A DNA stretch of 64,000 bases from Gramella sp. AN32 (lineage in GTDB: Bacteria; Bacteroidota; Bacteroidia; Flavobacteriales; Flavobacteriaceae), in contig NZ_QEYO01000010.1 of assembly GCF_023718305.1 (NCBI RefSeq), forward strand, positions 1-64,000, read 5' to 3'. The stretch's first letter is position 1; the number at the start of each line of letters is the position of its first letter. Below the pieces are notes generated by a model. It was not told the DNA's origin. It did not search any database and saw only the letters and a program-made list of their open reading frames with translations. A program made the translations under genes and the position numbers. Of the stretch, positions 41,938 to 51,316 are shown piece by piece.

Positions 41938-44918
41938 TGCCGAATTTCTTTCTGAATATTTATAAATTTCTTCTTGGCCGGAAAATTCTTGGGGGCATCT
42001 TTCTTTTTATATATGCCGCGCTCTGTACTATAGTTGCGCTTCAAATCAACTTTGAAGAAGACATTACCAAATTAATCCCTACTGGAGATGATCAGGAAAT
42101 TTTAAAAAGGGTTTTACAGGAAACCAGTTTTAAGGATAAAATCATCCTTACAATTTCCGCGGAAAATGAAAACAATGAACCCGATTCACTGGTTGCCTAT
42201 GCAAATGAACTCACGGAAAGTTTTGATGCTGAGTTTTCAGAGTACATTAGGGAAGTTCAGGGGAAAATAGCTGATAGGGAGATCAATACCGTTTATAATT
42301 TTGTTTATGACCATCTTCCCGTTTTTCTAAATGAAGCCGACTTTGATATTATTTCCCAAAAAATTGAAAGGGACTCTATCCAGTCTGAAATTTCTTCAGG
42401 ATACCGGCAGTTAATGGCACCAACAGGTATTGTAACCAAAAATTATTTTTTTAAAGATCCTTTGGGTTTTACAGGTCTTGGACTTAATAAATTGCGGGAA
42501 CTTCAGGTTGGTGAAAACTTCAGTATTTATAGGAATTACCTGATCACAAAAGACCGTCAACATATCATTATTTTTATTGATCCAAATATAAGTGCTGCGG
42601 AAACCGGAAAGAATGAAAAGTTCATTACACTTCTGGATCAGAAAATCGCGGAATTAGATCGAAAACATCCCGGCATTAAAGCTGAATATTTTGGCGGAGT
42701 CCTTTACGCGTTGGCCAATGCGAACAGGATCAAATCTGATATAAACAAAACTTTGGGCATCGCTTTGGGATTATTATTAATTCTTCTGCTCTATGTATAT
42801 CGAAAACCATTAGTCCCGGTCATACTTTTTCTTCCCACTCTCTTTGGCGGATTAACCGGTTTAGCAGTATTGAGCATCTTTAAAGAAAATGTTTCTGCTA
42901 TTTCATTAGGGATTGGGGCGGTTCTCCTGGGTGTGACCTTAGACTATGCCCTTCATATTTTGACACATTACAGGAATAATCAAAATCCACATTTACTTTT
43001 TAAGGAAATAAGTAAGCCTGTTTTAATGAGCAGTATTACAACGGCAATTGCTTTTTTATGCCTGACTTTTGTAAATAGCGAAGCGCTGTTGGATCTTGGG
43101 ATCTTTGCGGCGGTAAGTGTATTTTTCTCCGCTATCTTTGCCCTCATTTTAGTTCCATGGCTTTATAATCCTAAAATTTCCCTGCTTACCCGGGAAACTT
43201 TTATCGATCGTTTTGCTGCTATAGATTTTTCTAAATATAAGTTCCTGGTTTATGGAATATTAGTAATTTTTGTAATCTCTTTATTCTTCTTTCAGAAAGT
43301 TAAATTTAATGAAGACCTTAATAATCTTAATTATCAACCTGAAAAAATAGTTCAAAAGGAAAAACGAATTGAGGGCATTGCCGGGCAGACCGGTAAAAAT
43401 ATCTATCTGGCTACTTATGGACGAAATTTAGATGAAGCCTTACAGATTAATAATCAGCTATATACGCAATTAAAGGAGCTTGAACAAAGAGATGAGATCA
43501 ATAGTTTTAGTAGTGTTGGCGGGGTGATTTTGTCTAATGTGACACAAAATTCCCGTATCGAGAGATGGAAAGAATATTGGAGCGTCGAAAAACAAGATAA
43601 TCTTAAAACTAATCTCATTGAAACTTCTTCCCATTATAGTTTTAAACCGGAAAGCTTCAATCAATTCTATGAGCAGTTACAAAAGGATTTTTCAAGTATT
43701 GGTTTACAGGAATATAATGCCGCGGGCGCTTTTTACCTGGATGATTTTATTTCTGAAAGTGAGGATTTTGCGGTGGTATCAAGTTCAGTAAATATTCCGG
43801 AAACTAATTCTGAAAAGATTTTTGAAAAATTTAAAGATCAGGAAGGAATCCTTGTCCTGGATAGGAAAGCGCTAAATGAAAGCTTTTTAAGCCAGCTGAA
43901 AGATAATTTTAACAATCTTATTTATATTTCTATTCTCGCAGTTTTTCTAATTTTATTGATCAGTTACCGAAATATTGAATTGAGCCTTTTTACGATCCTG
44001 CCTATTGGCATCACATGGTTTACCGCCCTTGGGATTATGGCAATTTTTGAAATTCAGTTCAATGTTTTAAATATCATTATCTGCACTTTTATATTTGGTT
44101 TGGGGCTGGATTATAGCATATTTGTGACGAACTCCTTTTTAAAGGAGTATGAAACGGGTAAAAAAGATTTAAAAACCTATCAAACCTCCATTTTAATTTC
44201 GGTGATCACTACCTTATTGGGAATGGGAGCGTTAATTTTTGCCAGGCACCCGGCATTAAAGTCAATTTCAATAGTTTCGATAATTGGAATTTTAACCGCT
44301 GTTCTGGTTAGCTTCACTTTACAAGGTTTCCTGTTCAGAAAATTAGTTTTCGATCGAATAGCTTTAGGTAAAAAGGTATATTCATTTCAATTGCTGAAAG
44401 GTTTCAGAAAGGAACCTAAAACTGAAACCTTGTATAATAAAAAGAAGGTTTATAATGATTACCGGTATAAATCAGTTTTCGGAAAAATAAAAAAAGCTTT
44501 TAAAATTCAACAGGAACGCTACTTGAAGCTAAGCAGTTTTCTAAAAGAGGAGGAAAACGTGGCTATTCTCAATTCTAAATGTGGATTGTTGGCCATATTT
44601 CTTTATTATAAATTCAGAAATATGGAAATTACGGGATATGAACATGATCGCGAAGATTTGAGGATTGCCCGGCAAATTGCAAAAACCAAAAAACCGAATT
44701 TAAATTTCACTTCTAAATTAAAAGACATTAAATCTTCTGAAGTTTTTATCGTTCATGGCCATTTTGATTCCCTGGATGAATTAAAGGATGCCATTTCAAA
44801 AACGGCTAAAAAAGTAATCTTTTTAGAATCTGATAGTAACAGCAGATGGCTCTTAGATCTTAATTTTGAACTGGAATACCGGCAGAATAAATTGCTGGTC
44901 TATGCGAAAATGACCTGA
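41934..44918 (+). CDS. MMPL/RND exporter with C-terminal methyltransferase-like domain
   Basis: This 994-aa protein has two six-helix RND blocks. Block one follows the large extracytoplasmic loop (IALGLLLILLLYVYRKPLVP; GVTLDYALHILTHYRN with the Asp of MMPL proteins). Block two has YISILAVFLILLISYRNIEL and GLGLDYSIFVTN. About 140 residues are appended at the C-terminus (from near 850): ERYLKLSSFLKEEENVAILNS, YYKFRNMEITGYEHDREDL and VIFLESDSNSRWLLDLNFEL, a Rossmann-like arrangement as in class I methyltransferases but with a weak glycine-rich loop (NSKCGLLA). It probably exports or loads pigment lipid. Confidence 0.8.
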   Translation: MMPNFFLNIYKFLLGRKILGGIFLFIYAALCTIVALQINFEEDITKLIPTGDDQEILKRVLQETSFKDKIILTISAENENNEPDSLVAYANELTESFDAEFSEYIREVQGKIADREINTVYNFVYDHLPVFLNEADFDIISQKIERDSIQSEISSGYRQLMAPTGIVTKNYFFKDPLGFTGLGLNKLRELQVGENFSIYRNYLITKDRQHIIIFIDPNISAAETGKNEKFITLLDQKIAELDRKHPGIKAEYFGGVLYALANANRIKSDINKTLGIALGLLLILLLYVYRKPLVPVILFLPTLFGGLTGLAVLSIFKENVSAISLGIGAVLLGVTLDYALHILTHYRNNQNPHLLFKEISKPVLMSSITTAIAFLCLTFVNSEALLDLGIFAAVSVFFSAIFALILVPWLYNPKISLLTRETFIDRFAAIDFSKYKFLVYGILVIFVISLFFFQKVKFNEDLNNLNYQPEKIVQKEKRIEGIAGQTGKNIYLATYGRNLDEALQINNQLYTQLKELEQRDEINSFSSVGGVILSNVTQNSRIERWKEYWSVEKQDNLKTNLIETSSHYSFKPESFNQFYEQLQKDFSSIGLQEYNAAGAFYLDDFISESEDFAVVSSSVNIPETNSEKIFEKFKDQEGILVLDRKALNESFLSQLKDNFNNLIYISILAVFLILLISYRNIELSLFTILPIGITWFTALGIMAIFEIQFNVLNIIICTFIFGLGLDYSIFVTNSFLKEYETGKKDLKTYQTSILISVITTLLGMGALIFARHPALKSISIVSIIGILTAVLVSFTLQGFLFRKLVFDRIALGKKVYSFQLLKGFRKEPKTETLYNKKKVYNDYRYKSVFGKIKKAFKIQQERYLKLSSFLKEEENVAILNSKCGLLAIFLYYKFRNMEITGYEHDREDLRIARQIAKTKKPNLNFTSKLKDIKSSEVFIVHGHFDSLDELKDAISKTAKKVIFLESDSNSRWLLDLNFELEYRQNKLLVYAKMT

Positions 44919-46573
44919 TGAAGTACTGGTATTTACTAAGTGTAATTTTAATAATGCAGGCCTGTGGCGTAAAAAAATCCATGCGGCAAAAACCAGATAT
45001 ATCGAGCATTGAACAAATTGATACCAACCGAATAAAACATAGCGAAACTCATTATTCTCTGGGAAAAAATAGTCTCTATCAAAACAAATTTGGTATTTGG
45101 GAATTATATCTGGAAGGCAGTCCGCTGGAAATGGGTATTGCAAATGGAAACCTTAGCCGGGAATTAATCCATCACCAGGAAAATGCCTTTATGGGAAAAC
45201 TGGAAAATATGGTGCCTTCCGAAGTGTATCGGGATTTTCTCAAAAAAACGGTAGCCTGGTTCAATCGCAAAATGTATTTGCATGTTCCCGAAGAATACAA
45301 ACAGGAGATTTATGGCGTTTCCAGATATGCTCTACCAAAATATAATGATTTTGCCCCTGCCTATATTCGTATGCTCTATTTTCATGGGGCTCATGATATT
45401 GGCCATGCCTTGCAGGATCTTATGCTGGTGGGCTGCACAAGTTTTGCTGCCTGGGAAGAGAAAACTGAAGATGGTGAATTGCTTATTGGAAGAAATTTTG
45501 ACTTTTATGCCGGTGATGAATTTGGGAGCCAGAAAATCGCCGCTTTTTATAATCCGGATAAAGGCAATAAATTTATGATGTATACCTGGGGCGGTATGAT
45601 TGGCGCGGTGAGCGGGATGAACGAAAAGGGAGTTACCGTAACCATCAATGCCGGAAAATCTAAGATCCCTCTAATCGCCAAAACACCTGTCACTCTGGTT
45701 GCCCGTGAAATATTGCAATATGCTGAAAATACCGAAGAGGCGATAAAAATTGCCAAAAAGAGGGAAGTATTCGTTTCCGAATCTATTATGGTGGGAAGTG
45801 CTTCTGAAAAAAAGGCAATCCTCATTGAGGTTTCCCCGCACGATTTAGGGGTTTACGAGGTTGGAAATTCCAGTCAGCTTATTTGCAGCAATCAATTTCA
45901 AAGTAATACCTACAAGAACGATAGGAGGAATAAAAAAACTATCGAAGAAAGCCATAGTAATTATAGATTTCAGAGGATGACCGAACTTATTTCAGAAACT
46001 CAAAAGATCACCCCGGAAATTGCTGTTTCAATCCTTCGGAATAGAAAAGGAGTAGAAGGGGAAGAGTTGGGGATGGGAAATGAAAAGGCGATCAACCAGT
46101 TATTGGCGCACCATGGGATTATTTTTCAACCGCAAGATAAAAAAGTATGGGTATCGGCTAATCCTTACCAGATGGGAGCGTTTGTGAGTTATGATCTGGA
46201 GGAAGTATTTCAGAAGTTTCAAAAAGGAAATGTTCCGGCAAGCGTGATGAATGAAGAAAGCCTGATTCCGGAAAGTGATTTTATTCACACATCAGCATTC
46301 AGTAACTATAAAAAATTCAGAAAACTGGAGCAGGAAGTAAAATTAAAACTGGAGCATAAAATTTTAATTTTAGAAGCAAAAGCTATGCAACTAACCCGGT
46401 ATAATCCTGAATTTTGGGAGTCCCATTTCCTGGCGGGCAGGATCTATTACCAGCATAAATCCTATAAAAAAGCCTATCAGAAATTTCTGACTGCTTCAGA
46501 AAAGGTTATAACTACCATGCAGGATGCAAAGGAGTTGCAGAAATTTATTAGAAAAACCAGGCGAAAATTATAA
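44918..46573 (+). CDS. C45-family NTN hydrolase lipoprotein
   Basis: A 551-aa protein whose TGATG start overlaps the exporter stop by 1 bp. The leader YWYLLSVILIMQAC is a lipobox with Cys16. The acyl-CoA:6-aminopenicillanic acid acyltransferase-like core has LVGCTSFAAWEEKTEDGELL, in which C173 would be the N-terminal nucleophile after propeptide cleavage, followed by GRNFDFY and GGMIGAVSGMNEKGVTVTIN. The C-terminus adds a TPR-like helical pair (FWESHFLAGRIYYQHKSYKK). Hydrolysis or acyl transfer of the pigment at the cell envelope is a hypothesis. Confidence 0.75.
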   Translation: MKYWYLLSVILIMQACGVKKSMRQKPDISSIEQIDTNRIKHSETHYSLGKNSLYQNKFGIWELYLEGSPLEMGIANGNLSRELIHHQENAFMGKLENMVPSEVYRDFLKKTVAWFNRKMYLHVPEEYKQEIYGVSRYALPKYNDFAPAYIRMLYFHGAHDIGHALQDLMLVGCTSFAAWEEKTEDGELLIGRNFDFYAGDEFGSQKIAAFYNPDKGNKFMMYTWGGMIGAVSGMNEKGVTVTINAGKSKIPLIAKTPVTLVAREILQYAENTEEAIKIAKKREVFVSESIMVGSASEKKAILIEVSPHDLGVYEVGNSSQLICSNQFQSNTYKNDRRNKKTIEESHSNYRFQRMTELISETQKITPEIAVSILRNRKGVEGEELGMGNEKAINQLLAHHGIIFQPQDKKVWVSANPYQMGAFVSYDLEEVFQKFQKGNVPASVMNEESLIPESDFIHTSAFSNYKKFRKLEQEVKLKLEHKILILEAKAMQLTRYNPEFWESHFLAGRIYYQHKSYKKAYQKFLTASEKVITTMQDAKELQKFIRKTRRKL

Positions 46574-46574
46574 G

Positions 46575-47858
46575 ATGCAGGATTTATATTTTCAGGATAA
46601 AGATTTTATTAAAAAAAAGCAATGGCAGTTCCTGCAAGAGCAACTGACTTATACCCGGAAAAATTCTCCATATTATCAGAAGCTTTTCAAAGATTTAAAC
46701 TTTAACGCTAAAAAGATTTTCGATTATTCTGATTTTCAAAAACTGCCCGTTACTACGAAAGAAGACCTGCAGCGTTTTAATTCTCAGTTTTTAAGCGTTC
46801 CCGAGGAAGATGTGATCGATTACGTGACCACTTCCGGGACTCTGGGGAATCCAGTGAATTTTATGTTGAATGATCATGATCTGCACAGGTTGGCCCAGAA
46901 TGAATTTGAAGCCTTTAGAATGGCCGGAGTTACAAAGCAGGATAAAGTTATTATAACTACCACATTGGATCGCAGATTCATGGCCGGAATGGCTTATTTT
47001 CTGGGGTTACGTAAACTCGGTGCGGGAATTATTCGAAGTGGAAGTGGTTTGCCTTTATTACAATGGGACAGCATTCAGCGTTTTCAACCAAAATATATCG
47101 TCGCGGTTCCTTCTTTCCTATTAAAACTTGTTGACTATGCCGAAGAAAATGGCATCGATTATAAAAACTCTTCTGTAAAAGCGGCAGTTTGTATTGGCGA
47201 ACCTTTGCGAGATCCCAATTTTGAATTAAATGCTTTAGGAAGAAGGATCAAAGAGAAATGGAATATCGAATTGTTTTCCACCTATGCCAGCACCGAAATG
47301 TCTACGGCTTTTATGGAATGTGAATTTCACCAGGGAAATCACGAATTAAGCGATTTGATCTTTTCTGAAGTTCTTGACGATAATGGAAATCAGGTAAAAC
47401 CAGGAGAAATTGGGGAACTGGTGGTCACGCCCTTGCAGACCCAAACGATGCCGCTTCTACGTTTTGGAACGGGGGATATGTTGAGTTATACTGAAAGCAC
47501 CTGTAAATGCGGGAGGCAAACAAAAAAACTCGGTAGTGTAGTAGGGAGGAAGCGCCAAAAGATAAAATATAAGGGCACGAGTATATACCCACAACATATA
47601 ATAGAGGTTTTAAATAATTATGGAAAGCTCGAATTATTTGTGATAGAGGCCAGGAAAGATGATTTAGGAAATGACCTTCCGGTGATACTCATTGCCGATA
47701 ATAGATTTGATAAACTGCAAAGGGAATTAAAGGAATTGTTTCAGGCCAGGCTGCAGGTAATCCCAAAATTTGAAAAGCGGACGCGAAAAGAACTGGAAAA
47801 ATTAAGCTTTCCAAAAGATTCCAGAAAGCAGCAAATCTTTTATGATCTAAGAACTTAG
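46575..47858 (+). CDS. PaaK-like AMP-binding ligase
   Basis: The start at 46575 (MQDLYFQDKDF) follows the previous stop by 1 bp and is preferred over an ATG inside that gene. The 427-aa protein matches phenylacetate-CoA ligase type adenylating enzymes: YVTTSGTLGNPVNF (P-loop), FSTYASTEMSTAFMECE, and ending with LRFGTGDMLSY and CKCGRQTKK (CxC). It probably activates coumarate from the tyrosine ammonia-lyase for loading to the ACP. It is the last gene of the operon. Confidence 0.85.
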   Translation: MQDLYFQDKDFIKKKQWQFLQEQLTYTRKNSPYYQKLFKDLNFNAKKIFDYSDFQKLPVTTKEDLQRFNSQFLSVPEEDVIDYVTTSGTLGNPVNFMLNDHDLHRLAQNEFEAFRMAGVTKQDKVIITTTLDRRFMAGMAYFLGLRKLGAGIIRSGSGLPLLQWDSIQRFQPKYIVAVPSFLLKLVDYAEENGIDYKNSSVKAAVCIGEPLRDPNFELNALGRRIKEKWNIELFSTYASTEMSTAFMECEFHQGNHELSDLIFSEVLDDNGNQVKPGEIGELVVTPLQTQTMPLLRFGTGDMLSYTESTCKCGRQTKKLGSVVGRKRQKIKYKGTSIYPQHIIEVLNNYGKLELFVIEARKDDLGNDLPVILIADNRFDKLQRELKELFQARLQVIPKFEKRTRKELEKLSFPKDSRKQQIFYDLRT

Positions 47859-49036
47859 ACCTTTTCGCAAAAAATGACGATTAATTTATTGTGTAGATCT
47901 GTGGTGAAAAAAATATAATCTTTCCCGCCATCTTTTATCCTAAATTTTTTCCGAATATTCTCTACGGAATCTGGAAAATTTCGCGTGGTGATATTCGCTT
48001 TTTTATTCTTTAATAATAACTTTAATTCTGAAGGTTTATATTCCTTTATATCAATTATTTGAAAACTTCTCCCGGGAAATATTTTTAAATTTTCTGAAGT
48101 GAATAAATGTGAATGTTGGTGTAGTTTTTTTGTTCCTGTTTTTTGAGAGATCAAATTGAACAATCCGCTTTTTAAGATTGCGGAATTTGGTTCGTATAAA
48201 TAATTTTGAGGAGGGGCCAATTCGGGGGTTATTAGATTTTGCCCTGTCGTTCCCTTAAATTTTTGTTCCCCATTTTTCTCCATATTTATGGTGATGATTT
48301 TCGGTTCTCTTTGCCAGCCTTTTTCCAGGATCCATAACAACTCTTTAACTTCATTCTTAATTGCTACAACATGAATTTCCTTTACATGCTTTAACTCCTT
48401 TAATCCTGCCTGAAGATCCAGGAGTGGAGAGGTTTTAACTAATAGTTTATCGGTTTTTTTGAAGATGGCGGCTAAATTATTCACCAGGTTTGGTTCACAA
48501 TCTTCCAGTTTAAAAACTTTACCTCCTGTGGCATTCCGCCTTGCCGGATCTGCATATACCCAATCAAATTTATCCTTAGATTGAAAAAGGACTTGAAGGG
48601 CATCTTCTTTTTCAACCCTAATATTTACAGCATTTAGGCTATTGAAATTATGACTGGCAATTTTCGCAAGATCTGCGTTGAGCTCACAATAGATAAAGCT
48701 TTCAAATTTTTTTGAGATAAAATAGGAGTCAATCCCCAGGCCCCCGGTTAAATCTATTCCCATATTTCCTTCAATTAATGAGGCCTTGTAAAGGGCTGTA
48801 AGCTCAGAAGATGCTTGTTCCAAATTCAATTTGGGAGGAAATAGAATATTTTCCGTATAAAAAAATAGCGGAAATTTTTTTTCAGAGATCTTTAGTCCCT
48901 GGACTTGCGTAGCGAGTTCCTGAATAGATACTTCAGGAAATGGGCTGCCTTTTAAGATCAATAAAGACAGATCGATTTTAAGGTTTTTCCTGATAAATTT
49001 TTGAACATCTTTCCGGAAAATCGTTTCATTGACCAT
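47855..49036 (-). CDS. THUMP-like class I SAM methyltransferase
   Basis: A 393-aa protein with a THUMP-like N-terminal part and a SAM-binding core: MGIDLTGGLGIDSYFIS (motif I, residues about 93-109), FIYCELNADLAKIA and DWVYADPARRNATGGKVF. The DPAR motif resembles Rossmann methyltransferases acting on nucleic acid bases. It converges on the pigment operon with a 4-bp stop overlap. Substrate is unknown. Confidence 0.8.
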   Translation of the reverse strand: MVNETIFRKDVQKFIRKNLKIDLSLLILKGSPFPEVSIQELATQVQGLKISEKKFPLFFYTENILFPPKLNLEQASSELTALYKASLIEGNMGIDLTGGLGIDSYFISKKFESFIYCELNADLAKIASHNFNSLNAVNIRVEKEDALQVLFQSKDKFDWVYADPARRNATGGKVFKLEDCEPNLVNNLAAIFKKTDKLLVKTSPLLDLQAGLKELKHVKEIHVVAIKNEVKELLWILEKGWQREPKIITINMEKNGEQKFKGTTGQNLITPELAPPQNYLYEPNSAILKSGLFNLISQKTGTKKLHQHSHLFTSENLKIFPGRSFQIIDIKEYKPSELKLLLKNKKANITTRNFPDSVENIRKKFRIKDGGKDYIFFTTDLHNKLIVIFCEKV

Positions 49037-49043
49037 AGAGTTT

Positions 49044-50132
49044 CTATAGATCCCTGGTTAGCCTTTTTACGATCTTATACTCGCTTAAAGTTTCTTTTGC
49101 AATCACTTTCAATGCAGTATAAAAAGGAATAGCAACTACCATTCCTGCAATTCCGAATAATAAGCCCGCAATTAAAATAATAAGAAATATTTCCAGGGGA
49201 TGGGATTTAACGCTCGCCCCAAAAATAAGGGGTTGGGAAATAAGGTTATCGATAAGCTGACAAATGGAATAACCCAACATCACAAATATTAATCGAGGTA
49301 CGATAATCGTACTAAAATCTGCTCCCAGATTGCTGGAAATTACAAATAATGCCATTAAAACCCCAGCGATTATCGGGCCCAGATAGGGAACCAGGTTTAA
49401 GAATGCGCAAATAAAAGCGATGGCAATAGGATTCTGGACTTCAAAAACCGAGAGCAAAATGGTATAGAGAATAAAAAGTACCATAATTTGCATAGTTAAC
49501 CCCACAAAATAACGGGATAGCAGCAATTTAATTTTATTGAAAACCCGCTGAAACTTTTGCTCCTCCCCATAATTGGCAAAAACAAGGATACTGTTGAGCA
49601 TTAATTTGCTGTCTTTTAAAAAGAAAAACGAAATAAACATGATCGAGAAGACTGCCACCAGGGTCGCTCCTAATATCCCGAATACATTATTTAAAAATTC
49701 TGGGATCAGGCTTAAATCGAAACTTTGTACAAATTCACTACGCTCTACCGCCTCGATCAGGTTAATCTCATCAACACCAAGATAGGTGTTGATTTGATCA
49801 CTAAGATCATTGACGTCACTCTTAAAGGCTTCAATATCAATTTGCCCAAGATATTTGCTCTGTTCCACAATAATGGGAACAAACACATAAATAATACCTA
49901 TAAAAATGGCCAAAACCATTGCCAGTACTATAATTACAGCAATTTGATTGGGTATTTTTAAGCGTAAACGTAAAAAAATAACAATGGGCCGGCCAACAAG
50001 TGCAATAACTGCGGCAACAATTACATAAAGGATCACCGATTGGATCTCGTATAAAAAGTAGACGGAAATTAAAATAGCGAGTATTATTCCCGCTGCTCTT
50101 AATAATCCGTTGGCCAGTTGTTTTGAATTCAC
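49044..50132 (-). CDS. AI-2E family transporter (PerM-like)
   Basis: A 362-aa membrane protein of the AI-2E exporter family, with about seven helices: LLRAAGIILAILISVYFLYE, a loop region SKYLGQIDIEAFKSD, and the typical FLNLVPYLGPIIAGVLMAL. The C-terminal FGIAGMVVAIPFYTALKVI is conserved. The family's transported ligand is often not AI-2, so the name should be read as a family tag. It follows the SpoU methylase gene on the same strand by 12 bp. Confidence 0.9.
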   Translation of the reverse strand: MNSKQLANGLLRAAGIILAILISVYFLYEIQSVILYVIVAAVIALVGRPIVIFLRLRLKIPNQIAVIIVLAMVLAIFIGIIYVFVPIIVEQSKYLGQIDIEAFKSDVNDLSDQINTYLGVDEINLIEAVERSEFVQSFDLSLIPEFLNNVFGILGATLVAVFSIMFISFFFLKDSKLMLNSILVFANYGEEQKFQRVFNKIKLLLSRYFVGLTMQIMVLFILYTILLSVFEVQNPIAIAFICAFLNLVPYLGPIIAGVLMALFVISSNLGADFSTIIVPRLIFVMLGYSICQLIDNLISQPLIFGASVKSHPLEIFLIILIAGLLFGIAGMVVAIPFYTALKVIAKETLSEYKIVKRLTRDL

Positions 50133-50144
50133 AGCGTAAATATA

Positions 50145-50669
50145 TTATTTCTTACGAAACTCTTTGATTGCTTTTGAAATTTCATACAATCCAATTGCCA
50201 CAGATTGTGCCACATTCATACTGCTATTTTCCCCGAACATCTCAATATGACAAATTTCGTCGGAAAGGTTTAAGAGCTTTTCTGAGATGCCATGTCTTTC
50301 ATTACCTGCAATTAAAACTATTTTTTCCCTTTCCTGTAATACTATTTCTGAAAATGTTTTACTTCCCTGGGTAATCTCCAGGGAGATAATTTTATAATTA
50401 TTTTGTTTTAAAACTTTTAAACTATTTTTTGCATTATCCTCAAAATCAATTTTAACTGTATTTTGAGTATTTCTTGCAGTTCTTTTTAAACGGTTGCTGT
50501 TTAAATTCGGAAAATTTTCAGCAAAGATTATTTTCTCAATCCCGAATGCATCAGCAAGCCTTAGAAGACTTCCTGCATTTGCTTCACTAAAAATACGATC
50601 GGCGAAGAGGATTATAGGAAACTCTGTTTGTTTAAAATTTATTTGTTCGTGGGATAGTTGTTTGCTCAA
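50145..50669 (-). CDS. SpoU/TrmH-family RNA methyltransferase
   Basis: A 174-aa SPOUT protein consisting of the catalytic domain only: FPIILFADRIFSEANAGSLL (motif 1, NxGxxxR-like), IVLIAGNERHGISE (motif 2) and SSMNVAQSVAIGLYEI (motif 3). It probably 2'-O-methylates a tRNA or rRNA base; target unknown. It overlaps the DUF4159 gene stop by 4 bp. Confidence 0.88.
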   Translation of the reverse strand: MSKQLSHEQINFKQTEFPIILFADRIFSEANAGSLLRLADAFGIEKIIFAENFPNLNSNRLKRTARNTQNTVKIDFEDNAKNSLKVLKQNNYKIISLEITQGSKTFSEIVLQEREKIVLIAGNERHGISEKLLNLSDEICHIEMFGENSSMNVAQSVAIGLYEISKAIKEFRKK

Positions 50670-51316
50670 TTTTCAAAAGCATATTTAAGGATATTGGCTC
50701 CCATTTTTAAAGCTTTTTGACGTACCTCTTCCGGATCGTTGTGCACTTCAGGGCTTTCCCAGCCGTCACCCAGGTCGCTTTCGTAGGTAAATAAGAGTAC
50801 TAACCTGTTATCTTCAAAAATTCCGAAGGCTTGTGGTCGTTTCCCATCATGTTCATGAATCTTGGGCAAACCATCAGGAAAATTATAAGCTGTTGAAAAA
50901 ATTGGATGATTCACAGGAACTTCGGTTAAATCTTTCTCCGGAAAAAGTTTTTTAATCTCCTTCCGAATATATTCATTCATTCCATAATTGTCATCGATGT
51001 GTAAAAATCCCCCGCTTAAAAGATAATTCCGAAGATTCTCAATTTCCTGAGCATTAAATACCACATTCCCATGCCCGGTCATATGTATAAACGGAAAACG
51101 GAAAAGATCAGGATTTCCCGGTTCAACTGTTTCCGGTTTGGAATTAATCTTTGTATTTAAATTTGCATTGCAAAAACTGATAAGATTAGGGAGTGCAGTG
51201 GGATTGGAATACCAGTCACCGCCACCATTATATTTTAAAACGGCAATTTCCTGAGCATTTACGCCCGAAAATGTGGAAAAAATGCATCCAATAATTAAGT
51301 AAAGCCAATGTTTCAT
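50666..51316 (-). CDS. DUF4159 domain protein
   Basis: A 216-aa exported protein with signal peptide MKHWLYLIIGCIFSTFSGVNA. The family features are KYNGGGDWYSNPTALPNLI, FPFIHMTGHGNVVFN, LSGGFLHIDDNYGMN and LLFTYESDLGDGW. Role unknown; the family is found in Bacteroidota near RNA-modification genes, as here (4-bp overlaps on both sides). Confidence 0.85.
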   Translation of the reverse strand: MKHWLYLIIGCIFSTFSGVNAQEIAVLKYNGGGDWYSNPTALPNLISFCNANLNTKINSKPETVEPGNPDLFRFPFIHMTGHGNVVFNAQEIENLRNYLLSGGFLHIDDNYGMNEYIRKEIKKLFPEKDLTEVPVNHPIFSTAYNFPDGLPKIHEHDGKRPQAFGIFEDNRLVLLFTYESDLGDGWESPEVHNDPEEVRQKALKMGANILKYAFEN

